Source of the DNA: Paraescarpia echinospica
Taxonomy: Eukaryota > Annelida > Polychaeta > Sabellida > Siboglinidae
DNA length: 64,000 bases
Assembly: GCA_020002185.1 (NCBI GenBank)
Contig: CM034532.1
Span: 32,025,577-32,089,576 of the forward strand
Direction of reading: 5' to 3'
Shown: positions 34,496-48,116 of the stretch, piece by piece
Layout: the number at the start of each line of letters is the position of its first letter
How positions within the stretch are numbered: the stretch's first letter is position 1
Made by a program: the position numbers and the translations under genes
Notes under the pieces: model-generated
The model's database searches: none
What the model was told of the DNA's origin: nothing
Seen by the model: the letters and a program-made list of their open reading frames with translations, nothing else

Positions 34496-34795
34496 AGCGC
34501 AGTGGTACAGTGGCCACTGGCTAGAGCTTCGGACTCTCGACCGAGAGTACCCTCATTCGAATCCTGTACTGCAGTGTTGAACCTTGGGCAAGTTTGTTCA
34601 CTCTATGTTGCTCCAGTTCACTCAGCTGTATGAATGGGTACCTGGCTATAGACAGTGGTGGATATTTGTGTATAAATAGTCTTTCACGCATTAATTGCAG
34701 TGTGGTTGAATGCTTCCCAGATTAGTCAATATGGTGTTCGATTGAAGTTGAACAGGTCTGTCTGGGAGTAAATTGTAAAGCGCTTCAGTGAGGAT
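34496..34795 (+). mobile_element. SINE family A, near full-length, plus strand
   Basis: The head GCGCAGTGGTACAGTGG with CTAGAGCTTCGGACTCTCGA, then ATTCGAATCCTG (B box), then ACCTTGGGCAAGTTTGTTCA and TGTATGAATGGGTACCTGGC, then TGTAAAGCGCTTCAGTGAG. This is the clearest reading of the whole family: tRNA-like head, CORE-like centre, GCGCTT tail. Confidence 0.85.
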
Positions 34796-35351
34796 GTCTG
34801 ATGTAGCTCATGTGTAATTTGGGTAAAAAAGACAATCGATAAGTGGCACATACAATGGACAATTATTTGTTAAACTTCCTTTATTTTTTGTGCCATCTTG
34901 GAAGCTCTACATACATCAGAATGAGAGGCTGCCCTGTGGAAAGGGTGTGTGTATCTAATCTTATCACACTAGATGGCTTCACGCTGTCCTCAGACAACTC
35001 TTTGATTGCAGACAAGTTGACATCTGGCAGTGATTATTCCTCTGTCACACAGAAGCAGCAGTGTCTTGTTGCATTGCATGCAGCCTGCAGTTTGTCTGAC
35101 CTTGTTTCATGGCATGGTCCATCTGGCATCTGCACCTGTTAACAGCTGTTTACATTGCCCTAATGTGTCCAACACTTGAGCTTCGGCCTCTTTCTGGGCA
35201 TTTCTCTGTGGTGGCATCCAGCCAAGTACACTTTTGTGTCTAGCCATAAATCTACTGCTTCAGTTTGTAACTTCTTCCATTGTTAATATTCTGATACGAG
35301 TTCGGTGTCATCAGGTGAAACGTTGGGTGTCGTATTTAAAAAAATTAGCAT

Positions 35352-35440
35352 ACAGTTATAAATCGCATAATTATACGTTAAAATATTGGATGTTTGCAAA
35401 TGGTGAGTAGAATGTTGAGGTTAAATTCAGGTCATTAATT
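35352..35440 (+). repeat. 89-bp direct repeat, copy 2
   Basis: Pairs with 33105-33193 in the same orientation; differences are confined mainly to the first third. Confidence 0.85.
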
Positions 35441-38400
35441 GAATCTTGAATATGATCCGTATTGTAATTTCCTCTGCACTATATGCACTAGTGTTAAATC
35501 TCAGTGGCAACAAAAAAATTCGAAAGTTATACCAATATCAGCAGAGTCCACAGTGCTCTTATGAACACATGTGACTTACAATAATAAATAGCTGGTCACT
35601 TGGTACGCAGTCCTTTCACTGAATCACAACTCACTTCCCTGAGCATCTCATGAATTTTGTTGTTTTTTGTGAATACAATATGTTGATTCGTGTTGTCTTA
35701 GGTAGGTGGTACCATATCTAGAGCCCGAAAATTGCAATACTTGAAATATATTTTGAATGCAAGTTCATGGGTTTTATGTACAAAGTAGGTCACCTAATAC
35801 AAGTATGGGGGACACTTAGTTGTCCTTCTGCTGACAATGTTCTGGATTTTGTCTCATCATCAGGGAACATCTGGGTCAGAATTCACCCATTTCAGCAAGT
35901 CATTATGAATTAGTAGTACAGAGTAGCTAACTTAGTTTCTCATGTTAATGTTTCACTAAGTGTTATCATGTCAAAATTAGTGCAGATCTATGCTAGCAGT
36001 GAGTCAGAATATGTTTAAAAAGGACATCTCATAAAGACGGGCTGAACATATATGGGGAAATACAGTGAGTAATTGGCTTCCTTTGCCACATGGGTTGTGG
36101 AACTTGTTTCTTTGTAGCTTGTTTCATTGGATGGCAATCTTGTTAAGTCTTAGTAAAATAATAGCTCATGATTAGTACTGGGTGCCCTTGCTGTGTTTCT
36201 TTGATCTCAGAAGGGCGTTCCTGATTGGGGTATTCCAGGAATGGGGTATTACGGCCATCTATTTATGTAGCTGGTGTCATGCAGGGTCACCAGCCCCCAT
36301 CTCATTCATAAATAAATGATAAGTGACATATGTTAACTGTCTTTGGGCACACCTGTATTTGTTGACCCCACTTCACCTACTGGGTACATGAACAATGTAA
36401 ACATGTGAGTGAAGTAACATGCCAAGTAATACTCATTGGCTGGTGCTGTTTAGTCAGTAGTTATTCATTTTACTCTAAGAATACAGAATCCTACTTTTTG
36501 GACAATAATATTCAAGTCACAATCTTATGTATGTATGTATTCATGTACGCATGTATGCATGTATGTATGTCTAGGCCTATACAATTACTCTACCACTACT
36601 AATTATTAATTAGTGTATTACTATGACAGAATGACAACATTGTTCATTTAGCAATCATTTAAAATGAAAACAAGTGCTGCATTACTTCACTACATTGACA
36701 TATTAATCTGTCAGTGTGCCCTCTAATGAACAATGGAAACCATTTAACGTCTGGTTACAGCATAAAGAACTGCTGTCTACATTCTCAAGTGTTTTTAAAG
36801 TACTGTAAGATCCACCAAGGCATTGAAATGTGATCTTGCCTTGCATTTCTGGGTCAGGGGTAGTCTTGTGACTATAGTGCCAACTGTCTGTTGGGGCTAA
36901 AGATCAACTCTCTCAGTCAATGAAGTGGCCAAAGGACATCTAAAGAAGGCATTGGCTGACTGCCATTGAAGTTGTGCCACTTGAATACTGTCAACTATTT
37001 CCTTTGAAAGGCATTCTACCTTGTCAACAGCCGGTCTGTAGAATGCACCAAACAGCTATTGTCCAGTGTGACACATGCAGACATTTGTAAGAGGGAAAGG
37101 TAAACATAGTAAATACTGTCATTAAATTCAAATCACATTAATTACAATTTAATCTTCTTTGATCTTGATGTATATTTTATGTGTTTATGTATTTAATCAG
37201 GATAACTAATTTTCTAAATTTAAGATTTATTCATAGTAATGGCAGTACAACCAGGCTATACCATTATAATTAAGATATTCCACCTACCAAGTACTAAACA
37301 CATAGTTTCAAAGAATTGATGTGAAGGCAGTATTAAAAAATGTGCCAGTCATGGAGACCATAAGTTATGACATTTTTGTACAATGCCTGATCTCAGATAT
37401 TTCTTACAACGAGACAATCAGAGCTGGAAAGTTCCATTGGGAAGAATGCTTGAGATCCAGTTCCCCAAAGGGACACCAGGTGGCAACGCTCAATTTTCCC
37501 AACACAACATCAGGTGGTACAACTTAAACATTCAAATTGTCCAGAAAACAACATTTCATATGCATCACTGACAAAGAGAAGAACAACCTCGTGGATTCCA
37601 AGGACACTGTGCTATCAGCCCATGCATATTAATAAATATATTGACACATGTGCATGGAAATAAGCCTACATGTATTACCTAAAACTCTAAAAGAATAATT
37701 ATTACTGGCCCCTAGATTCACTGCTGGGCCCCTGATTACGCCATGTCTACAGGTCCGACTGGCTAGTTAAAATTGGCCACGGCTACAGCTGTACTGTTAT
37801 AATTAGAACTGGAAAGATCATCTCCCACCACACTGAAATAATTGTTGTCACTTTCCACAAGTACTCTGAAACAATTGTTGCCTCTTGTCACATCAAAGCA
37901 CAGTTAACTGCAAGTGCAACTCTGATCAAGCAATGTCAATAACTTGCCCCACTTCCCGCCCTTCCAGGCACCTGCTATATTGGCAGATGCTCTGATTGCT
38001 TACAAAGTTGCAGACTTCAAGTCAATTGACACTTCTTGCCATTCTTGGGGGAATTGTTAAATTTCTGACAAAAACATTTGTACAAAATTTAGAAAACGAT
38101 GTACACTTGATAGTTTAGCCACTAAAAAATAGTTGTTAGCAGATAATAGACAAGGTAACCATGGTGAAGTTAAAAAGCTAGGTTAACACCAGGGTAATAA
38201 AATGGGGACGACTTGACGTCAGGATTCATTCGTGTCCCTAAGTATTGGAACAGTAAATCTGAGATTTATTTTGTGCACCGTAAGTTTTGGGACAGCTGAT
38301 AATTTAATTATTTGTAAGTGTCCCAAAGCATAATTATGGTAATTACGGTATTATTTGTTTAAATGGCCAGCATGTGTGAGATTTCTATGTAGTTGTTTTA

Positions 38401-41400
38401 GACCATGAGATGGATGGTAAATACGTGTGACATGGTAGCTCTAGACAATGCGTTTCAAAATAAGTACAGGCTGGTGTGTTTTCACAAATGAGTGCAAGAC
38501 ACTGACTACTGAGGTACTGAGGAGAACTGTATCTTCTGTGAAGGTGACAGGCATTCCCGTCTAGAAAGTGATCAATGAAGAAGACTGACAACTGTGCTTC
38601 CACCAAGTCTGGCTGTCTTCATGGGGTATCATAGATAGGACATTGTTCTTTGTGGGTTCCTGTTCTTTGCAGTAGATGACCTCATTATCCAAGATGACAT
38701 CACCGACATTGCATGTGCCCTGTTGCAGGTGCCAGGCTCTGTTAATGTGATATATCACACTTATTTGTCAATTGCAGGGGCATTTAATTAGCTGCACCAA
38801 AGGCAGTGCACCTATAAGATTAGACAGGTTTGATGTCCATCTCGGATATCAATGGCAAGTGATTTGGTGCAGCAGCAGCAATTAGAGAAATAGGCTGTTA
38901 TGTAAAGGCAGAGTGGTCATGATCCAACACTTGAATCACGTTTCTCATCTTCAGTACATGTTCATCTTGTGACTTCGTGTTGATTGCAAGGGCAGGATGG
39001 CTGAGGCTACCATCACTCTGCTTGCAAACATGAAGCACCATTTGTACTGGACGCTACGAAGCAGGAAGCTGCAGAAACCACCAACTAGGCAAAGGATATT
39101 CATCCCAGCACCAAAAACAAATTAATGACATTGAAATACATTATAAATTATACATGTATACTAACAGATACATGAATCAATTATGAAAACGGCACATTTG
39201 AATATGATACATGTATTTTATGGTTACTGTGGAATGTCGTTGTTGACTTTGTAAATTATGCATGCTGTGTGCTATATTTTAAAATATGATCAATGCAAAA
39301 TGTGTACATAAGATAAGTAAAAACTGTTCTCAGTGTTTCAACTGAAAATGGTATAACCTGTAGTACACAAGTGTGCTATTTTCATAAATAATTAAACATG
39401 CGCACCCACACCTCGTGTATATATGTATATGTAATTTTACATGTTTTGTGTATGTGTCACGTTTGCATGTGTGTATATGGTGGATCACTGATTCACTGCG
39501 GACATAGTTTTGATGAAAGTAGTTGTTAGGAGGAAGAAGTAGTGACCATGGCCCCATAAAACAAGGCTCTGCATTCTTGTGCTGCTTGCAGTAGCGTATG
39601 ATGACAGATGTTGGATAAAGTAGACTTCTTTCTCTGCCAGCACATATCCAATCATCACCAGGATAGATGCCACCATCTGATACATGGAATGGAATTACAT
39701 AACACGTTTACAAATTCATCCCATACCATCAGTTGAACATGACAGTACCGATCCATTTCCAGACACTCTACAAAAAAATCGACGGTGCAGTGATATTCAG
39801 CTGAAATGTATCAGTTGTTCATGGAAACGGAGGCTGTAATGTGACTGCGAAATACTACGAATAGACATGTTTCTTTCTCGGCTTGTCAAATCAGTCAGTT
39901 GAGTTACACAACCTCCAGATGTGGCGAAACCAAAAAATGAGCAGTCGGTTTGAAGTGTCAGCGTGGATTAATTGCGGGATCAAGTTGTCCTGCGTGATCT
40001 GGCGCTGATGTAGATCACGCAACGATCAATATAAGTAATACATGCGCTAGATTTTATGTGCAATCAAAACGTCCATGATGGATTGATGATCTTGTTTGCA
40101 ATCAGAGGCTAGCAGCGGCATCAGGTACAAGAGGACACTGTCATCTGATGGTTGCAGTTCTGACCCTTGCATTGACATCACACGCAGAAGAGAAGGACGT
40201 GGTTCTGTGCAGGGCATTGTATGCAATTCTTGGTCCGAACAGCCAAATGTCCTCACAACTTGACCTTTTCTGCTTCTATAGAGAAATAAAAGACCTCTCG
40301 GTGTCAAGTTTGACTTGCCATGGAGGCTGCTACATTAGGTAGTCAACTGAACTCCTGCTCAGGTCAGACAGAAGTGTATTGTACACATAAAGGTGGAGGT
40401 CACAATCAGAACAATTGGAAATGTCAATATTCATTATAGTTAATAGTTTAATATTACTAAACTTGGCAGAGTGTATTGGTCTTTGTGTGTCTGGAGTATT
40501 GATTGAGTACTTACCATGCAAGGGCTTTGTGGCCTGGTAGAATGACGCCTACAGTTGATGCAACATATTGAAAGTGTGTTATTCTCATTTACGACATACT
40601 GCCAAATGTTTTTTCTGGTACCTGGCTTGAGTATAAAATGTAGCGTATTTATTTGATGTCACATGGGATTCTAACTAAACAGATGCATGTTTACAGAGAG
40701 ATGAAGTGCATCATTCTTAGATATAATAAATAAGCAGCTATGCTGATATGCACTGCAGAGGGTTGGAACATATCCTTCATCTGATGAACATACCATCTAT
40801 TTATTAATCTGTATTAATATGCTGATTTTGGAGCATTCTATTTGTAACAGTAAATCTTTTCAATGGGGCCGTAGTCAACTCTGTCTTTCTATGTTCATTC
40901 CCTTCCATGGACCGATAGCCTCTGATCTACCAGTTGTTTAAGAAAACAATAGTTATTCAGAGATATTCACTTACATGTTTACGAGAGGGCGTGAGAGAAT
41001 TGAGTGATGATCGGTTGTGTTTGAGATCAAAATACTGCACTTATGATAATTGATGCCTTGGTTTGTTGCGCCAAGAGTGGGTGTAACTGGACACTATATG
41101 CATTTTACATAGCATTTGGTTGGAAACTGCTGTATGGATTACCTACAGACTTGTTTAACAGTCTCGTTCTGGTTACCAGAATTTTATCATATATGGTCTT
41201 CTTCGTGCCAAGCTGACTGACCTTTCTGCGCTGGCACTGAGAGTGGTCACTGCTAGAGAGCATGTGATCCTAGGTGGTTCTTATATTCACCATATTAATG
41301 AGATGGTGGTCAATGGACCAATATGAATTTGATCACCCAAGTCACAGTTCCCTATGCTGAGAGTCAGGTTGTTAAACCAAATGCACTGTGCCTTGGCTCG

Positions 41401-44400
41401 GTTGTGAACCCAGAACTTTGGTGTGTTAAACAGATACATGTGTTCTCCATGGGAACTCATTAACCACTGGGTACACCAGGGTGTTTCCCTTTCAAGTGCA
41501 CATGCCCTGAAGAATCTGTTCTAATGTAGTCATATCATTTACCTTGCTGCTTGACCTTATGTATTTAGGGCCTGAAAGAAAGCATGTTTGCGCCGATATA
41601 TAACTGGGCAAATTACCTCTGACCTGGCTACCAGTGAATGACTGATTCCTGTTATCTGATTGAGTTCTGTATGTCCGTTGTAGGTGGTAGATAGCAGCAG
41701 TTGAACAGGACTGCAGGCGTGAGGGCACCACACAAACAGATCTAGGTGAGTACACCTCCCTACTAGCAGCTGACACCCCTACGGCACGCCTACACAGTTT
41801 GTAGGCCCAAAAACAGGGCCACGTTTGGTAACCGATACTTGCTGCTCAGTGGCATCAGCAGAAGTGATATTGACAAGACAGACAACATCAAAAAGGTGGC
41901 GGTACTCAAAGAATTGATGTAACCCATAATTATATTACATGGACCACCCAAGACCATGTGCTTATTGTAGAAGTGACATTTTTTTTAGCTAAAAAGGCGC
42001 CTAGTCAGAAGTATCTTCAGTTGATTCAATAGATGGAGCTACCAGTATGACCTTCAGTGATGTTGCTGATCAGTGCTGCTTCCATGTTGAAACGTTCCTA
42101 GATTTCAGTAGTAAAAATCTGCTAAGGTCAAGAGGACCTTGTGTATAGTGCAAAACTGTGCAACTGCTGATGTTATGAGGCTTAGACAACCAACTTGCCT
42201 GTGTCTTTTGGAAGAGAATGCATGCCACCATATCACTCATGGCAGACACATCCGTGATGTGGCTTAGTCAATGACTGAATGAATGAATGTGTAATGGGTA
42301 AAGGGAACGTTCAACATTTATACATCAGATCAACCTACAGAGTTTCATATGAAATGATAAACAAAACGTTACCATTAGCCTGGGTATGAGTACCTATAAG
42401 ATAATGTCAATTCTCTGATAGCCTTTTAAAACTAATATTTTAAATATTTGTTTACATTGTTTCTGATTTCAGCATGAACAAATACCACCCACATTGTTTT
42501 CAGTAACAGTGGTTCTTTTTTCGCACCATCACATCGGAGTTTGTCGCACCCTAAAGCCCGAAGCCTCATATCAAAGAGATAAGACAATCTTTTATTAGTA
42601 CAAACTAAAACATACTGCTATAATGTTCCACATAAGAAAAAGTGCAGTGTTCTGTGTCAGACATGGTTTTGGCATGCGTTATTGTAGGTTTGGTGTTGGT
42701 GACCTTGTAGAAGTCAACACTGGGTTTAGTTTGGGAAAGGATCGGACAGTGGTTTGGGGACTTTTCAAAAAAAAAAAATGCTATTGGACTATTTGTTTTA
42801 AACAACTAGATAAATTGGATTCTAGGTAAATGGACTGACTGAACATGTCTTTTGGCCCCATGGCTTCTGATTTCTGTGTTGTCATTGTTGTGTGGGCGAC
42901 TGGCATTTTTCCATGTTTCCACAACACAATAGAAAATTGGGTGGCTTATAGTCACACATAGCAAGGTGGTAATTTTAAAATCAATGTTTAACTTTTTATT
43001 TTCTGGCTTATAAGGCTATAAAATTAATTGTAAAAATGGTTTTGTTTCAAATTTGACTGGTGTAAATCGAGCTCTTTCAGAAGTAAAGACTGTTAGAACT
43101 ATTGCATGGCAAACAGATAATTTAAAAACACAATACTCAACCAAGTAATTTGTTAAATTTAGTCACAAGAAGTAAATTTAATGTAGGAGTTATAAGGAAT
43201 ACAGTGATAAAGTGATGCTTTTTTTATTAAATGTAAGGCTTTAGATATTAGCAAGTGAGACATAACTGCTTTGTCAGTGCCATCAGCACAGAAACTAAAA
43301 TGTTGCCTATTGTACTGGTGATGCAATGGTAGTTTAGCATTTTTCTGTTGGACAGACTGTGGTGTTTTGGTATTTCATCTGTGCCACTGCAGAAGTGCAG
43401 TGTCTGTCTCATTCAATATTTCCCCCCATAAAACTTCCTCCATAAAACTGTCATAGAAATCACAAAAAGACTGTTTTATAGCAATTGCCTATGCATGAGA
43501 AAATATATCAGATATTGCTGCACATTACTGGGCAATCTACGTATGAAGTAGTAGGCATAATACACAATAACTGTCTAGTCTAGTCAGTGTATTACCGGTA
43601 GTAGTGGTAGCCATTTTTCCAACTATAATTCAATTAATGACTGAACATCCTCTGTCAGTTCTCATTGGTTCAGTTACATGTTCATGATATGTCAAGTTAT
43701 CAAATGTATGCTGCTAGACTAGGCCAATTTGTAAGTCTCTTTTGTTGACATTGTCTTACATGATGTTGCCATCTGATATCTTCAGGCTGTCTACTTCCAG
43801 AATGTCCACCTCAAAAGCCCACAAAGTTCTTCTGTCCATCTGCACACAGTAACCAAGCCAGGGGTGCTGCCAAACAACTTGCCAAAATACTGATGCAGAA
43901 GCTTGAAATAATTGAACTTTAAAGCAAGAAAAAACTGTGAAGAAGTGGGACTATAACACATCACAGGTGTTTCAATTTATGATAGTTGTTCGTTGAATTA
44001 AGTCGGCCAATGAAATGTTTTGAATTATAAGTGATGCAGTGGGTATTCATTTACATTGGTCATTACAAGATCCTTATAATATTGCTTGGTAGACTGGCTG
44101 CAGACTGTTACTAATATTACAGCTATCCAGTTCCTGGGAACAAAGATCCCAGTGGAGTACGACAGTCATAGAAATCTAAAATCGGGCATCTCGGAATCGC
44201 AGCCTATTATCACCGGTTGTGGTTCTACTATTAAACTACCAGTTACAAAAGACATCGTAACATAGATGCTTTCAAGTTTCAGTGGATACAAACAGACGTC
44301 CATTGCTAACAGGAACATGAAGATTTGATGAGCTGAGTTGATTCTACAGCAATGACAAGTTGGCACTAGTTAATGTATGGCTGGTTCCAGAGAGATAACC

Positions 44401-44940
44401 CAGCCAGACATTGACCAATCACTCTTGTGTGAATCATCAAACTTTGGCTGTGCTCAAGTGGCTGCAACCAATATAGCAGTGCAGCAGCAAGATTGCCCAT
44501 CAGTTCTCCTGTCTCTAACATCATGTCAGGGATAACTTGCTGCAGCAGAAAGCTGCCGTCAGTGTCGATGGCCTCACTGTAACATAGAGTGGGCCTAGTC
44601 GGCATGTCAGCTGTGTGTCTGTGCATACCACAGCGTTTCTCATGTACAGTAGTTGTGCTAGAGTATCAACAACTTACTAGTAGTATACAGAAAGCTGCTA
44701 TTTCTGGTGACAATACCTAAACTCCAGATATGAATAGAGTTTGTTCTTGTAAGAATTTCAAAGAATGTACATTTGGAAGTTAGAATATCATTAAATGTAC
44801 CAAAGGTTATAATATAGTTTATATAGTGGCAGGAATGTTGTACCAGGCTGTGCAGACTAAAGCAGCCTGTGCTAGTTGAATCAGAGTATGCGATCCGGCA
44901 TTTAGCCAATGTCTAACTGCATCAGCCTTGCTAGATGTCT
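35441..44940. other. Long non-coding stretch, no gene recognised
   Basis: No exon with both splice signals and a recognisable peptide was found on either strand. A short (ATGT)n run lies at 36528-36570. An inverted GTTTTGGGACA/TGTCCCAAAGC pair near 38285-38331 may mark an old MITE. The whole is consistent with a large intron or intergenic space. Confidence 0.5.
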
Positions 44941-44944
44941 GTGT

Positions 44945-45185
44945 CTGGTTTAAATTGACATGGGTCTAACCGAATTAGTCAGCATGTTTTGCTAGATCAG
45001 CCTGTGTCTAACTAAATCAACACATCTTGCCAGATCAGCCTGTGTCTAACTAAATCAACACGTCTTGTTAGATCAGCCTGTGTCTAACTAAACTAGCATG
45101 TCTTGTTAAATCAGCCAGTGAGTGTCTAACTAAACTAGCATGTCTTGTTAGGTCAACCTCTTGTTTAACCAAATCAGCATGTCCG
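44945..45185. repeat. Degenerate ~38-bp tandem repeat
   Basis: AGATCAGCCTGTGTCTAACT then AAATCAACACGTCTTGTT repeats about six times with substitutions and small indels. Confidence 0.85.
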
Positions 45186-46118
45186 GCACGTGGTAAGAAT
45201 TGGTGTTTGTGACCCTAATTCAGCGTGTGTCCAGCCAGATCAGTCTGGCATTGTCGTGACTGCTGCCTCAATGCTTCCGGGGCTGTACTTCGTGTCAGGA
45301 TGAAATGTCAGCGATTCGCAGCAGGAGAGTCGCATTAATCTTATTAGCAGCCGCCTGGTCGCGTAGTCTGTCCCTCTTGAATGATTGTACCATCGGCCAC
45401 ACAGAATTACCATCGCCATTTTTTCAGTGATTACGCATTTCAGGCTGCCAATGTGCGGCGTACGATAGTGGTTCCCGGAAAGTGATCAGAGGCGGCCTAT
45501 TGATCGCGTTGCATGGAAGCCTGTGTTGTTTGATGATATTTTCTGCTACATTCTTCTATATTTATGCATGATATGCATTCAGCGCATGCCTCTTTGGAAA
45601 GTCAAAGGTGCGGGACACCAGCAATCGTCACATGCAGTTCCACAGTGACCACCTGGGTATTTGCGGTGGGTCTCCATCCTTTCGAGACGGGAGGTATTGG
45701 GAAAAAATACAGCTAAAACATGGGTTTGAATCATGTATGTTTTTGTAGTGTTTACTATTGAAAAGAGAATGTTAGTCGGCTGCATAAACAGGCTGTAATG
45801 TGCATGTGACGGTAATCCATGGTAATAGTTGCTGAACTCCCAGTAATAAGGCTAATGGTCTTTGTCAGACAGGGTCTGCCAGTATAGAAGGCATTTCACT
45901 GTAATTGCATTGCCTAAGTGTGTGCGTGGACTGTTTACACAGTGCATGATCTCTAGGCACTAGTCATCTTCTGCACTATGCAATATCTCTGTACTGTCTA
46001 TGTGATGCTTGTTGCATGTCAAGCAGTTCCCTTCACATCACTGTACTACATAACTGTGCCTGGACTATTTTGTATAATGTTATATCTCAAGACAATTATC
46101 TTTGCGTCTTTGCTGCAC
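45186..46118. other. Non-coding; one GC-richer unique patch
   Basis: The stretch 45290-45520 is more GC-rich and complex than its surroundings and shows no coding frame. It could be conserved regulatory sequence, but nothing here proves it. Confidence 0.3.
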
Positions 46119-46120
46119 TA

Positions 46121-47503
46121 CAGTAATTTACAAAAGGTTAAGACCAGGCACGATTTTTTGAAGAAATTTGACAAAACTATGATTTTTTGGCCTTCACATA
46201 ACATTATATCAGTTTATTTCGCCAAATAAGCATAGTACAACATAATATGAAACTTTATGTCATCCAAAAGTGTCAGTGTCTCTACTTTTCAGTATTTAGT
46301 GTGGCCTCCTTTGCTGTCAATGACCGCCTGGATGCGACGTGGCATGCTAGAAACCAGAGATTTGCAGTACTCCTGGGTGATTTCGGTGACCCAAACGTCC
46401 TTGATAGCTTGTTTCAAGTTTTGAGCGCTTGATGGTTGTTTGTCTGCCACCTTATCCTTCATTATAGTCCACAGGTTCTCAATGGGATTTAGATCTGGGC
46501 TGTTCCCAGGCCATTCCAGCACAGAGATTTTGTTCTTCTTGAGGAAATCAGTGGCTACCTTGGATCGGTGACAAGGAGCGCCATCTTGCATGGAAATCGT
46601 ACATTTGTGGATGTCCATATGCAGTTTCAGCTTCTCCTTCAGCAACTTCACGTACCTAGATCCATTCATAGTGGTGTTAGGTGGAATAAAATACAGACCA
46701 GAAGGGCCAAAACATGACATGGCACCCCAAATCATCTGACTTGGCGGGTGTTTCATTGTGGCTGCTGTATATTTCTCATCAAATCGCTTACCTACTGGCC
46801 GCCTAACATGCCTCTTGCGAGGTATAAACTTACATGGTCGATTCATCTGAGACCAACACTTTTTTCCACTGCGCGAGAGTCCAGTGGCAATGTCGTCTGG
46901 CAAAGTCCAGTCTATTTTTTTTCATCACAGGTGTCAGGCGTGGCATCCGGGCCGGCTTGCGGGATTTGAGCCCAAATTCCTTGCTGTGACGTCTCGAAAC
47001 AGTACTGAGACGTATTTCCGTACCTTTTAAGCGTAAAGCAGCCCAATTTTCTTGCATGAGCTCATTGGCGAGCGCATCACGATGCGTCTCATTGCGTGGT
47101 CATCTCTGAGCATAGTTTTCCGTGGACGACCACTCCTTTTACTGTCACGAAAAGTGCCATCAGTATTGAATTTGACGATGGCGTTGTGCACGGTTGTCTT
47201 GGAATAACGTAATTTAGCACTAATGTCTCTTTCCGTATATCCTTCTCCATGTAGAGTCACTATTTGTGCCCTTAGAACCTCTGTCAAAGACGATTTTTTG
47301 CCCATTTCAGGGATGAAGACAAAACTGAAAAACACCTAATTGATACTGACAGCAGCAGACAAATGACCTGGAAGTACTGACTAGGCGTATTGCTTCAAGG
47401 CCCAAATAGGATGCTGCAATTCAGACATTATCTGATTCAATCTGATGCCATAACATAAAATGCTTAAAAATTGTGCCTGGTCTTAAACTGTTGCAAATGA
47501 CTG
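46121..47503 (-). mobile_element. Tc1/mariner transposon, complete ends, 1383 bp
   Basis: The left end CAGTAATTTACAAAAGGTTA then AGACCAGGCACGATTTTT, and the inverted right end CAGTCATTTGCAACAGTTTA then AGACCAGGCACAATTTTT, give about 38-bp TIRs with few mismatches. TA lies directly outside both ends (46119-46120 and 47504-47505). A single transposase gene on the minus strand fills the element, but it is broken by frameshifts, so the copy is inactive yet young-looking. Confidence 0.95.
46289..47305 (-). pseudogene. Tc1-type DD34E transposase, frameshifted
   Basis: The start is MGKKSSLTEVLRAQI at 47305 (the upstream Met in the same frame lies in UTR-like sequence). N-terminal paired-like HTH domains include YTERDISAKLRYSKTTVHNA and the AT-hook-like SGRPRKT. 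After a frame break near 47045, the second HTH continues (LSTVSRRHSKEFG), reaching the first catalytic Asp in VSDEST. After a second break near 46840 come WGAMSCFGPSG, QDGAPCH (second Asp) and NSPDLNPIENLW (Glu). The spacing between the last two is 34 residues, the Tc1 DD34E signature. Total length would be about 340 residues, normal for Tc1. Two indels are the main damage. Confidence 0.93.
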
Positions 47504-47505
47504 TA

Positions 47506-48116
47506 CTCAAATGTGCCTGGGTTGTCTGTATAATGTTGTATGAAGATATAGAGCACATTGCATATATACTGCCAGCCAAATTGCTTTTAAGTGTTTGCAG
47601 TTTGAATGCTGCACCCGCAAAATGTTCTAATTGTAAACAAAACATTCAATTTGTAAACAGTCATTATTGGCACTTATGGTGCCTAACCACATGTGTACTG
47701 AGTACCATTAAAGTGGGATGGTTCCCACACTCCTGACCACAAAGTGGGATGTAGTACAACTGATTCAGTGAACTTCCTTTCACCATAAAAGTATAGTAGG
47801 TTCCTCTGGATAGTACATAGTAATGTCGTGAAGCATCTGCCACAAATAGCAGCTTAGTGGAGAGCTGATCATACAGTCACTTACACCTGCCACTTCACGG
47901 AGACATCTGATTTTGATTGAGCAGTGCGATGATTTGTATTGTCACGATTTGTCATTTTCCCAAGATGCACCATTAAGATGCAAGACTGCTATCTAGGAAT
48001 CATTATCATTGTTGTTGTAATCAGGCCGGTTGTCACGTCATTAGTGTTTGCTTTATCAACCAACTGCCATGTCACTTTACATCCACGTTGTATACATTCT
48101 AGTACTTAGCAGCCGT
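47506..48116. other. Non-coding, nothing recognised
   Basis: No exon found. A single degenerate precursor unit of the next array (TATACATTCTAGTACTTAG) appears at 48091. Confidence 0.5.
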
